Source: an uncultured Nocardioidaceae bacterium (GTDB lineage Bacteria; Actinomycetota; Actinomycetes; Propionibacteriales; Nocardioidaceae). Taken from it: a stretch of 54,703 bases of DNA. The stretch lies in assembly GCA_902805865.1 (NCBI GenBank), contig CADCUK010000007.1:1-54703 (forward strand). The letters run 5' to 3'. Each line of letters opens with the position of its first letter. The stretch's first letter is position 1. The notes beneath the pieces were generated by a model that had not been told where the DNA came from, did no database searches, and worked only from the letters and a program-made list of their open reading frames with translations. Below are positions 34,898 through 43,261 of this stretch, in pieces. A program made the position numbers and the translations under genes.

Positions 34898-35587
34898 ATG
34901 CCCACCGAGCCGCCACCCTCTCCGTGGCTCTTCCCGGACTTCACCGATCCGGAGCAGGAGGCGGGGTTCGTCGACGACCTCGTCGGCCGGGGGGCCGATC
35001 TGGCACCAGGGACCGTGCTGGCGGCCTACCGGGCCGGCGTCTTCCCCATGCCGTACGGCGACGGCTCCCGCACGATGAGCTGGTGGTCCCCCCGGGACCG
35101 GGGCGTCCTCGAGCTCTCGTCGTTGAAGGTGAGCAGGTCGCTGGCGCGGTCGCGACGCCGGATGGAGATCCGCGTCGACACGGCGTTCGACGAGGTGGTG
35201 TCGGCCTGCGCGGACCCGCGACGTGACGGCGGCTGGATCGACGACGACATCCTGGACGCCTACACCGAGCTGCACCGGCTCGGCTGGGCGCACTCGGTGG
35301 AGGCGTGGGTCGGCGGCGACCTCGTCGGTGGGCTGTACGGCGTGGCGACCGGCGGGCTCTTCGCCGGGGAGTCGATGTTCCACCGGGTGCCCGACGCCTC
35401 GAAGGTCGCGCTCGTCGGGCTGGTGGAGCTGCTCTCGGACGAGTACGCCGACGCGCGGCTGCTCGACGTCCAGTGGCGAACACCGCACCTGGCGTCGCTG
35501 GGGGTGACCGAGCTGCCCCGGCCGGCGTACGTCCGCCGGCTCCGCGCGGCCCTCCAGGTCCCGCTCCCCGGTGTCTGGAGTTCCTAG
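34898..35587 (+). CDS. aat: Leucyl/phenylalanyl-tRNA--protein transferase
   Basis: YRAGVFPMPYG...SWWSPRDRGVLEL...HSVEAWVGGDLVGGLYGVATGGLFAGESMFHR. Confidence 0.95.
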   Translation: MPTEPPPSPWLFPDFTDPEQEAGFVDDLVGRGADLAPGTVLAAYRAGVFPMPYGDGSRTMSWWSPRDRGVLELSSLKVSRSLARSRRRMEIRVDTAFDEVVSACADPRRDGGWIDDDILDAYTELHRLGWAHSVEAWVGGDLVGGLYGVATGGLFAGESMFHRVPDASKVALVGLVELLSDEYADARLLDVQWRTPHLASLGVTELPRPAYVRRLRAALQVPLPGVWSS

Positions 35588-35597
35588 AATGGCTGGC

Positions 35598-36062
35598 ATG
35601 TGGACGAGCGCGCGCGAGGTCGTCGGACGGGACGGCACGGTGGAACGACGCAAGCCGGTGTCAGGGGACCTGCACTGGGACGGCACCGTCTGGGAGCGGT
35701 ACGAAGGGCGCCGGTGGACGCACGCCGAGTACGCGCTGCGGCCTGACCGGCTGCGGTCGTCGACGCCGCTGCACGACGACCCGCCGGCCGACGAGGCCGC
35801 CCGGTCGAGGGCCCTGGCGCTGGCCGTGGAGGACGAGGTCGCCTCGAACGGCGCGACCGTCGTCCACGAAGGCCCCAGCGGAGTCGTGCTGTCGCACCGG
35901 CCGTCGGTGTCGCACCTGCTGCACGCGCTGCTGACGTTGCTCACCGCCGGGCTCTGGGCCGTGGTCTGGCTCTACATCACGTTCACGAACAGGGACCGGC
36001 GGGTGCGCCTCGAGGTCGACAGCTGGGGCAACGTCTGGGCCCGGCCGATCACGCCGTCCTGA
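35598..36062 (+). CDS. Hypothetical membrane protein (one TM segment near C-terminus)
   Basis: WDGTVWERYEGRRWTHAEYALRP; HLLHALLTLLTAGLWAVVWLYITF; start chosen by TAGAAT hexamer 7 nt upstream. Confidence 0.65.
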   Translation: MWTSAREVVGRDGTVERRKPVSGDLHWDGTVWERYEGRRWTHAEYALRPDRLRSSTPLHDDPPADEAARSRALALAVEDEVASNGATVVHEGPSGVVLSHRPSVSHLLHALLTLLTAGLWAVVWLYITFTNRDRRVRLEVDSWGNVWARPITPS

Positions 36063-36067
36063 CGCGG

Positions 36068-36940
36068 CTACTTCAGGAGCTTGGACATCCGCCGGTCGGC
36101 GAGCGGCTTCCCGCCGGTCTGGCAGGTTGCGCAGTACTGCAGCGACGAGTCGGCGAACGACACCTCACGGACCGTGTCCCCGCAGACCGGGCACTTCTCG
36201 CCGGTCCGCCCGTGCACCGCGAGGTTCGACTTCTTCTCGCTCTTCAGCTCCGAGGCGGCGAGCCCGGAGGAGCGCTCGACGGCCTCCTTCAGGACGTTGC
36301 GGACGGCGTCGTACAACGTCCGGAGCTCGTCGGGGTCGTCGGCGATCGACGTGGCCGGCTTGAACGGCGACATGCGTGCAGCGTGCAGGAGCTCGTCGGA
36401 GTAGGCGTTGCCGATCCCCGCGATCGTCGACTGCGACCGCAGGACGCCCTTGATCTGCGAGCGGCCGGCATCGCGCAGGATGCCCTCGAGCACGTCGATC
36501 GTGAACTCGTCGGCGAGCGGGTCGGGCCCGAGCCGCTCGATGCCCGGCACCTCGTCCGGCGTGCGTACGACGTACATGGCCAGGCGTTTCTTCGTCCCGG
36601 CCTCGGTGATGTCGAGCCCCGAGCCGTCGTCGAGGACGACCCGCGCCGCGAGCGGCGACTTGTTGCTCGGTCGCGGCGGGGTGTCCGGGACCGTCTCCCG
36701 CCAACGGATCCAGCCGGCGCGGGACAGGTGCACGATGAGGTGCACCCCGGACGCGTCGAAGTCCAGGAACTTGCCGTGCCGGGTGACGTTCTCCACGAGC
36801 GTGCCGTGCAGGGCGCTCAGCGGCGGGTCGAACGTCTTGAGCGCGCTGAAGGCCGCGATGTCGACGCGCACGATGGCACGATCGGCGAGCCGGGCGCGCA
36901 GGTCCTGCGACAACGCCTCCACCTCGGGCAGCTCAGGCAT
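36068..36940 (-). CDS. Fpg/Nei family DNA glycosylase
   Basis: MPELPEVEALSQDLRARL N-terminus; zinc finger CPVCGDTVREVSFADSSLQYCATCQTGG. Confidence 0.93.
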   Translation of the reverse strand: MPELPEVEALSQDLRARLADRAIVRVDIAAFSALKTFDPPLSALHGTLVENVTRHGKFLDFDASGVHLIVHLSRAGWIRWRETVPDTPPRPSNKSPLAARVVLDDGSGLDITEAGTKKRLAMYVVRTPDEVPGIERLGPDPLADEFTIDVLEGILRDAGRSQIKGVLRSQSTIAGIGNAYSDELLHAARMSPFKPATSIADDPDELRTLYDAVRNVLKEAVERSSGLAASELKSEKKSNLAVHGRTGEKCPVCGDTVREVSFADSSLQYCATCQTGGKPLADRRMSKLLK

Positions 36941-37024
36941 GGGCACATCCTAGAAGCGGGCGACACGATCGGGTCCGATAGCGAAATCTAAGGAAATCCC
37001 TAGACGTCCGGATACCGTCCGATC

Positions 37025-38263
37025 ATGGACCCGGTCAGGAACCCCTACGCCCCCGGCGCCGGCCAGCGGCCGCCCGAGCTCGCCGGCCGTGACCGCGAGC
37101 TTGCGCAGTTCGACGTGACGCTCGAACGGGTGGCGGCCGGCCGCCCGGAGCGGAGCATGGTCGTCTCCGGGCTGCGCGGGGTGGGCAAGACCGTGCTCCT
37201 CAACGCGCTGCGCGGCCAGGCCGTCCAGCGCGCGTGGGGGACCGGCAAGATCGAGGCGCGTCCTGACCAGTCGGTGCGGCTGCCGATCGCCCAGGCCGTG
37301 CACGCTGCGGTGCGGGAGGTCGCCCACCGGCACCGCGACCCCGACCGGGTGGACGCGGTCGCCGGGGTGCTCAAGGCCTTTGCCCTGCGCACCGAGCTCA
37401 AGGACCGCAAGGGGATCCGCTGGACCCCGCCCACCGACGTCCCTGCGACCAAGGGGCGTGCGGACTCGGGCGACCTCGAGCTCGACCTCCTCGAGCTCTT
37501 CACCGACGTCGCGGACCTGGCGCGCGACCTCGGCGTCGGGGTGGCGCTCTTCGTCGACGAGATGCAGGACATCCCCGCGCCCGAGCTGGCGGCGATCTGC
37601 GGCGCGGTGCACGAGATCAGCCAGCAGGGCTCGCCCCTGGTCGTGGTGGGGGCCGGGCTGCCGCACCTCCCCGTCGCGCTGGCCGCGTCGAAGTCCTACG
37701 CCGAGCGGCTCTTCCGGTACGTCGTCGTCGACCGGCTGCCCCGGGAGATGGCCGACCGGGCGCTCCTGCGGCCGGCCGCCGAGGAGGGCGCCGACTACGA
37801 CCAGGGCGCCCTCGACGAGCTGTACCGGCTGACCGACGGCTACCCGTACTTCGTCCAGGCCTACGGCAAGGTCACCTGGGACGTCGCGGTCGGGAGCCCG
37901 ATCGGCGTGGTCGACGTCAAGGAAGCCGCCCCCGAGGCCGAGGCCGAGCTCGCGGTCGGCTTCTTCGGCGCCCGCTACGACCGCGCGACGCCGGCCGAGC
38001 GCGACTACATGCGGACGATGGCGGACCTCGGTGCCGACCTCGGGAGCGCCGACGGCAGGCCCGGCAGCAGTCCGGGCCACAGTCCGGGGGCGGCCGACGT
38101 CTCCACCGCGGAGATCGCCAAGGTGCTCGGTCGCAAGCCGCAGTCGCTGAGCCCGGCCCGCGACGGCCTCATCAAGAAGGGGCTCGTCTACTCGTCCGAG
38201 CGCGGCACGGTCGCGTTCACCGTGCCGCACTTCGGGTCGTTCCTGCGGGCCCAGAAACGCTGA
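37025..38263 (+). CDS. AAA ATPase with C-terminal winged-helix-like region (Orc1/Cdc6-like ATP-binding protein)
   Basis: Walker A GLRGVGKT, Walker B VALFVDEMQDI, C-terminal VSTAEIAKVLGRKPQSLSPARDGLIKKGLVYSSERGTVAFTVPHFGSFL. Confidence 0.8.
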   Translation: MDPVRNPYAPGAGQRPPELAGRDRELAQFDVTLERVAAGRPERSMVVSGLRGVGKTVLLNALRGQAVQRAWGTGKIEARPDQSVRLPIAQAVHAAVREVAHRHRDPDRVDAVAGVLKAFALRTELKDRKGIRWTPPTDVPATKGRADSGDLELDLLELFTDVADLARDLGVGVALFVDEMQDIPAPELAAICGAVHEISQQGSPLVVVGAGLPHLPVALAASKSYAERLFRYVVVDRLPREMADRALLRPAAEEGADYDQGALDELYRLTDGYPYFVQAYGKVTWDVAVGSPIGVVDVKEAAPEAEAELAVGFFGARYDRATPAERDYMRTMADLGADLGSADGRPGSSPGHSPGAADVSTAEIAKVLGRKPQSLSPARDGLIKKGLVYSSERGTVAFTVPHFGSFLRAQKR

Positions 38264-38282
38264 CCCGCGGGGCAAGGGCGGG

Positions 38283-38834
38283 TCACGACCGCCGGCGCTC
38301 GAGCAGCCCGCGCAGGTACGCCGCCTGCCCGAGGTGCTGGGTTGTGTCGTTGACGACCGACACGAGCCGGACGGCAGCGGTCACCGGCGGGTCCCACCGG
38401 CGGTCGACCACCTCGGCGAGCGACGCCTCGTCCCTGGCGTCGAAGCCGTCGAGCACCGACTCCGTCAGCTCGTGGGTGGCCGCGTGGTAGCCGGTCAGCA
38501 GCGCCGGGTCCTCCAGCCGGAACGCGCCGACCTCCTCCGCCGACTGCCCGTAGCCCAGGGCGTCGGTGTCGTAGGGCAGCCCGAACCGCTCGGCCCACCC
38601 GCCGCTGGTCCACACCTGTTCCACGCCGGCCAGCCCCGCCAGGTGGTCGTCCTGGACCCGCGCCAGGTGCCACACCAGCCACGCGACGTGGTTCGCATCA
38701 GGGTCCGGGCGCCACAGCAGCTCGTCGGGCGTCAGGTCGATGACGACCGAGGGGATCGCCTCGTGGACGCGTCCGAACGCGTCCCGCAGGACGTCGGTGG
38801 CAGTGATCGCAGCAGGGATCGCAGCAGTGGCCAT
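38283..38834 (-). CDS. DinB/DUF664 superfamily protein (mycothiol-dependent enzyme-like)
   Basis: NHVAWLVWHLARVQDDHLAGLAG...VNDTTQHLGQAAYLRGLL. Confidence 0.78.
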   Translation of the reverse strand: MATAAIPAAITATDVLRDAFGRVHEAIPSVVIDLTPDELLWRPDPDANHVAWLVWHLARVQDDHLAGLAGVEQVWTSGGWAERFGLPYDTDALGYGQSAEEVGAFRLEDPALLTGYHAATHELTESVLDGFDARDEASLAEVVDRRWDPPVTAAVRLVSVVNDTTQHLGQAAYLRGLLERRRS

Positions 38835-38902
38835 GGGCCAGTCTCGGCCGACGTCCCGTTTCCCCGCCAGCCCCCGGACCCGGTCCGTGCTTGGCTGGAC
38901 CC

Positions 38903-39469
38903 GTGGACGCCGTCGACGCCGCCTTCGACGTCACGCCGAGGGAGGAGTTCCTCCCCGAGCGTGACCGCCGCCGCGCGTCGTACGACGGACCCATCGACAT
39001 CGGCCACGGGCAGACCAACTCCCAGCCGCGGACGGTGGCGGCGATGCTCCGCCTGCTCGACGTCCGGCGTGGGCAGCGGGTGCTCGACGTCGGCGCGGGG
39101 TCGGGCTGGACGACCGCGCTGCTCGCCGAGCTCACCGGCCCGACGGGCGAGGTGGTCGGGGTGGAGGTGGTCCCGTCCCTGGTCGAGTTCGGCGCGGCGA
39201 ACCTGGCGCGGACCGGTCGCGGTTGGGCGAGCATCCGAGCCGTTGCGCAGGGCGTCATGGGCAACCCGCCCGGGGCGCCGTACGACCGGATCCTTGTCTC
39301 TGCTGAGGCGCGCGAGCTCCCCGGGGCGTTGGTCGAGCAGCTGGCCCCGGGCGGTCGGATGGTGATCCCGGTCGCCGGCACGATGCTGCTCGTGGTCCGG
39401 GACGCGAACGACGTGCAGGACGTGCAGGTCACCCGGCACGGCGGCTACCGGTTCGTGCCGCTGGTCTGA
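38903..39469 (+). CDS. pcm: Protein-L-isoaspartate O-methyltransferase
   Basis: PREEFLPERDRRRASYDGPIDIGHGQTNSQPRTVAAMLRLL, VLDVGAGSGWTTALLAEL. Confidence 0.85.
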   Translation: MDAVDAAFDVTPREEFLPERDRRRASYDGPIDIGHGQTNSQPRTVAAMLRLLDVRRGQRVLDVGAGSGWTTALLAELTGPTGEVVGVEVVPSLVEFGAANLARTGRGWASIRAVAQGVMGNPPGAPYDRILVSAEARELPGALVEQLAPGGRMVIPVAGTMLLVVRDANDVQDVQVTRHGGYRFVPLV

Positions 39470-39545
39470 GAGCGCCGTGGGCCCAGCCCAGCCCAGCCCG
39501 ACACGCACGCGGTGCGGGGTGTCTCACCGAGGTCCGGCTGCGACG

Positions 39546-40349
39546 ATGGTGGGCATGCACAAGCCGTCGGGGCGACCGCAGGTGGTGGCGCACCGCGGCT
39601 CGAGCGCCTCGCGCGCGGAGCACACCCTCGGCGCCTACGTGAAGGCGCTCGACGACGGGGCGGACGCTCTCGAGTGCGATGTCCGGCTCACTGCCGACGG
39701 CCACCTGGTGTGCGTGCACGACCGGCGGATCGACCGGACCACGAACGCTCGTGGAGTCGTCTCCACCTTGACCCTGGACCAGCTCAACGGGCTCGACGCA
39801 GCGTCCTGGAAGACGCCCTGGTGGGACTTCGACGACGAGGGCGCGGAGATGGACCAGGAGCACAACCGCGTGCTCACGCTGCGCCGGCTGCTCGAGGTCG
39901 TCCGTGACTACGACCGCGTCGTCGACCTCGCGGTGGAGACCAAGCACCCCACGAGGTACGCCGGACTCGTCGAGCGTCGACTGGTCGGCGCTCTCGAGGA
40001 GTTCGGCTGGGCCGGCGCGGGCTCACCGGTCCGGGTCCTCAGCTTCTCCGGCGTGGCACTGACCCGTGTGCAGCGGCTCGCGCCCCAGCTGGAGGTGGCG
40101 CTCTGCATCGAGGGGACGTCGTGGAAGGTGACCCGCGGGATGCTGAGCCCGGGGTGGATCGCCGCCCCCGGGATCGAGGAGCTTCGCACGCGACCGCGGC
40201 TGGGTGAGCGGCTGCTGCGGCACGGTCACCGGCTCCACGTCTGGGTGGTGAACACCGCGGAGGACCTCGAGCTGTGCCTCGGACTGGGGGTGGAGGCCGT
40301 GATCACGGACCGGCCCGACTACATTCTGGGGCTGCTGCGCAACCGTTGA
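39546..40349 (+). CDS. Glycerophosphodiester phosphodiesterase
   Basis: VVAHRGSSASRAEHTLGAYVKALDDGADALECDVRLTADGHLVCVHDRRIDRTTN. Confidence 0.92.
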   Translation: MVGMHKPSGRPQVVAHRGSSASRAEHTLGAYVKALDDGADALECDVRLTADGHLVCVHDRRIDRTTNARGVVSTLTLDQLNGLDAASWKTPWWDFDDEGAEMDQEHNRVLTLRRLLEVVRDYDRVVDLAVETKHPTRYAGLVERRLVGALEEFGWAGAGSPVRVLSFSGVALTRVQRLAPQLEVALCIEGTSWKVTRGMLSPGWIAAPGIEELRTRPRLGERLLRHGHRLHVWVVNTAEDLELCLGLGVEAVITDRPDYILGLLRNR

Positions 40350-40354
40350 CCGGC

Positions 40355-40403
40355 ACCCGACCCGACTGTTTGGCGTGCGCCACGTCGGGCGCGGGTCGGG
40401 TTT
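40355..40403 (+). terminator. Branched/nested hairpin terminator downstream of GDPD
   Basis: Outer stem acccgaccc/gggtcgggt, inner cccgac/gtcggg and tggcg/cgcca. Confidence 0.5.
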
Positions 40404-40475
40404 GGTCACAGGAGCGCAGGGAAGCATCCGAGGGACGAGCGACCACGACGAGCTGACCGAGGGGAGCCAAACGGT

Positions 40476-40892
40476 GTGGACGTGGACATGCAGGGCGACC
40501 CGGAGCCGGTGAACCTTCGGGTGCCGTTCCAGGCACCGTCGGCCTCACTTGTCCGCCACGAGCTCCGTGAATGGCTCGAGGAGAAGGGTTTCCAAGGGGA
40601 GACGGTCGATGACGCGCGCGTCGTCGTCTCCGAGCTTGTCGGCAACAGCGTGCGCCACGCGGCGCCCTTGCCGGTCAACGACATCGTCGTGTCGTGGTGT
40701 CTCGACAACGGGGACCTGGTGATCTCGGTCAGCGACGGCGGGAGCGACTCCACCCAGCCGCACCCGGTGGTCGCGACCCAGTCGGCGATCTCGGGCCGCG
40801 GGTTGAACATCGTCGAGGCGCTCGCCGAGCGCTGGTGGGTCGAGGACGACCGGGGCCGCACGACCGTCCACGTCCGGATCCCCCTGGGGTAG
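40476..40892 (+). CDS. HATPase_c / anti-sigma-type ATP-binding protein (RsbW-like)
   Basis: DDARVVVSELVGNSVRHAAP...LVISVSDGGSDSTQPHPV...SGRGLNIVEALAERWWVEDD. Confidence 0.85.
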   Translation: MDVDMQGDPEPVNLRVPFQAPSASLVRHELREWLEEKGFQGETVDDARVVVSELVGNSVRHAAPLPVNDIVVSWCLDNGDLVISVSDGGSDSTQPHPVVATQSAISGRGLNIVEALAERWWVEDDRGRTTVHVRIPLG

Positions 40893-40936
40893 TCCCCTGC
40901 CCCGCTGCACGCCGACCGCGTGGGTAGTTTGACGTC

Positions 40937-41920
40937 ATGGGAAAGCGATCTCGAGTCAAGACCCGTGACGGGTCCCCCCAGGGTGGCGTGCAGGACGGCG
41001 TGCAGGGCGGGGACGCCGTAGGCCCCCGTCAGCCGTGTCCGTGCGGTTCCGGACGGCGCTACAAGGCCTGCCACGGCAGCGCCTCGGGCCCGGCGCCCCG
41101 GATCGTCAGCCGCCCGTTCGCGGGGATGCCCAGCGAGTGCGACGTCGTCGCCCTGCGCGAGCTCGTGCCTGCCGCCTCCGCCCCGTTGAAGCTGCGTGAC
41201 GGCGCCGACGTGCCGGCGACGGACCGCGCGGTCGTGCTCTGCTCGTTGCTGCCGATGGCCGCACCGGCACTGGTGCGCGACGACGGCACCGTCTGGCTGG
41301 GGCTCCAGGTCCAGCACGGCTTCGGCGACCCCAGCCGTGAGCTCGCAGCGGTGCTCCTCGACGCCCTCCAGGCCGAGCCCGGCTCGATGGTCGGGCTCAC
41401 CGACGCCCCCGGGGACGGGCCGCGGCTCCAGGACCTGGTCGCCGACGAGCCGCTCGAGGTCACTGTCCACGAGGGCTTCGAATTCTGGGTGGCGGACGTC
41501 GACGACCCCACCGGCTCCGTGCACGCCTCGCTGGAGCAGGCGAACGCTGCAGCCACCCCGACCGCGCGGCTGACCTCCGTGGAGGCGGCGTACTGGACCA
41601 ACGTCGGCACCAAGGAGCACCTCCGCTGGGTGCTGCCCCACGAGGAGGACGCCCTGCTGGACGCCCTCGCCCGCGTGCACGCCGACGGGGCGGACCGGCT
41701 CGTCGAGGACGGACGCCTGGTCGGCATGTTCCGCGCCCACGGCCTGCTCGTGCCGGTCTGGGACCTGCCCGTCGGGACCGGACCCGAGGCGCTGGAGGAG
41801 CCGGTGGCCGCGCTCGAGACCGCGCTGAAGGCGGCTCTCGAGCGGTCCGGCGAGCCGCTCACCGACGCCGAGCGGTCGTCCCGGAACGGCCTGGCGAACC
41901 GGCAGGTGACGATCCGCTGA
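40937..41920 (+). CDS. DUF5926 family protein with N-terminal SEC-C motif
   Basis: PCPCGSGRRYKACHG SEC-C motif; remainder matches DUF5926-type actinobacterial proteins by recall. Confidence 0.75.
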   Translation: MGKRSRVKTRDGSPQGGVQDGVQGGDAVGPRQPCPCGSGRRYKACHGSASGPAPRIVSRPFAGMPSECDVVALRELVPAASAPLKLRDGADVPATDRAVVLCSLLPMAAPALVRDDGTVWLGLQVQHGFGDPSRELAAVLLDALQAEPGSMVGLTDAPGDGPRLQDLVADEPLEVTVHEGFEFWVADVDDPTGSVHASLEQANAAATPTARLTSVEAAYWTNVGTKEHLRWVLPHEEDALLDALARVHADGADRLVEDGRLVGMFRAHGLLVPVWDLPVGTGPEALEEPVAALETALKAALERSGEPLTDAERSSRNGLANRQVTIR

Positions 41921-41972
41921 GGAGCGTCCACCCCTAGGGGTGAGAAACCCCTCGCCACGCGGGCACGCGAAG

Positions 41973-42001
41973 TTGTGCGGAGCGGTCGCGAAACATATAG
42001 T
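41973..42001 (+). promoter_or_regulatory. Housekeeping-sigma-like promoter TTGTGC-17 nt-TATAGT
   Basis: ttgtgc (41973-41978), 17-nt spacer, tatagt (41996-42001). Confidence 0.65.
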
Positions 42002-42008
42002 TGGTGAT

Positions 42009-42058
42009 GCCCGATCGTTGTTGTATCCCCCGTCAGCAACGGTCGGGCTTTCATTTTT
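42009..42058 (+). terminator. Intrinsic terminator-like hairpin with C-rich loop and U tract; candidate sRNA/attenuator body
   Basis: gcccgatcgttgttg / cagcaacggtcgggc 15-bp stem (two G-U pairs), loop tatcccccgt, then tttcattttt. Confidence 0.8.
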
Positions 42059-42163
42059 CCTGACGCCGGTTCCGGGTCGATCCTGGTCATTGTCCGTCCG
42101 GAAGTCAAGCCGCCGCAGGTCAGGCGCTGACGATCGTTGGCGTCGTGTGGTTGGGTTCATCGA

Positions 42164-43261
42164 ATGATCCGCTTCGACAGCGTGACCAAGGAGTACCCCG
42201 ACGGCACCGTTGCGGTCGGCGGCCTCGACCTGACCGCCCCGGACGGCAAGATCACCGTGCTGGTCGGCCCCTCGGGCTGCGGCAAGACCACGTCGCTGCG
42301 CATGGTCAACCGGATGATCGAGCCGACGGGGGGACGCATCCTCGTCGACGACAAGGACACGGCGAAGATGGACGCTGCCGAGCTGCGCCGCGGCATGGGC
42401 TACGTCATCCAGCAGGCGGGTCTCTTCCCGCACCGCACGGTGGCCGACAACATCGCCACGGTGCCCAGGCTGCTCGGCTGGGACCGGCGCAAGTCCCGCA
42501 GCCGGAGCCTGGAGCTCCTGGAGCGGGTCGGGCTTCCCGGCGAGTACGCCGACCGCTACCCGCACCAGCTCTCCGGGGGCCAGCAGCAGCGGGTCGGGGT
42601 GGCCCGCGCGCTGGCAGCCGACCCGCCGGTCATGCTCATGGACGAGCCGTTCAGCGCCGTCGACCCGGTCGTGCGCGAGCAGCTGCAGGACGAGTTCCTG
42701 CGGCTCCAGTCCGACCTGGGCAAGACGATCCTGTTCGTCACTCACGACATCGACGAGGCGGTGAAGCTCGGCGACCAGGTGGCGGTGCTGCGGGTGGGCG
42801 GCCAGATCGCGCAGGTCGCCGACCCGGCCACGCTGCTCGGTGATCCCCATGACGACTTCGTCGCCGACTTCGTGGGCCGCGACCGGGGCTACCGCGGTCT
42901 CGGCTTCCGGACAGCCCCGGTGCTGGAGCCCTCGCCCGAGCCCACGGTCCGGCTGGGTGCCGGGGTCGACGAGGTCCGCCGGTCGGGCGATCAGTGGCTC
43001 CTGGTCGCCGACGACGACAACCGGCCCCTCGGCTGGGTCGAGCCCAGCCGCATCACGGCGCCGCTGGTCACCGAGGACCTGCACCGGGGCGGCACGGTCG
43101 CCGTCCTCGGCGGCTCGTCGCGAGCCGTCCTCGACGCCGCTCTCTCCGCCCCGAGTCGTCGCGGCGTGCTCGTCGACGACGACGGCCGGCTGGTCGGCAC
43201 CGTGACCCTGGCCGAGGTCGCGGCGGCCATCGAGCAGGCCGTCGGCAGGGGGAAGCGCTGA
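42164..43261 (+). CDS. Glycine betaine/choline ABC transporter ATP-binding protein (OpuCA/ProV-like)
   Basis: VLVGPSGCGKTTSLRMVNRMIEPTGG, LSGGQQQRVGVARALAADPPVMLMDEP; CBS-like C-terminus. Confidence 0.93.
   Translation: MIRFDSVTKEYPDGTVAVGGLDLTAPDGKITVLVGPSGCGKTTSLRMVNRMIEPTGGRILVDDKDTAKMDAAELRRGMGYVIQQAGLFPHRTVADNIATVPRLLGWDRRKSRSRSLELLERVGLPGEYADRYPHQLSGGQQQRVGVARALAADPPVMLMDEPFSAVDPVVREQLQDEFLRLQSDLGKTILFVTHDIDEAVKLGDQVAVLRVGGQIAQVADPATLLGDPHDDFVADFVGRDRGYRGLGFRTAPVLEPSPEPTVRLGAGVDEVRRSGDQWLLVADDDNRPLGWVEPSRITAPLVTEDLHRGGTVAVLGGSSRAVLDAALSAPSRRGVLVDDDGRLVGTVTLAEVAAAIEQAVGRGKR

Noticed and set aside
38811-38838. Direct repeat gatcgcagca at the start of the DinB-like gene as a regulatory element
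   Set aside because: Short and within an Ala-rich N-terminal coding segment; likely compositional
41921-42160. True 6C RNA in the region upstream of the betaine operon
   Set aside because: Only one hairpin and five Cs in the loop after the predicted promoter; called as a 6C-like candidate rather than as 6C
41940-42167. 75-aa ORF across the promoter/terminator region
   Set aside because: Covers the hairpin and U-tract; no SD or homology signal
40406-43084. 892-aa minus-strand ORF
   Set aside because: Spans several supported plus-strand genes plus intergenic regulatory DNA; shadow ORF
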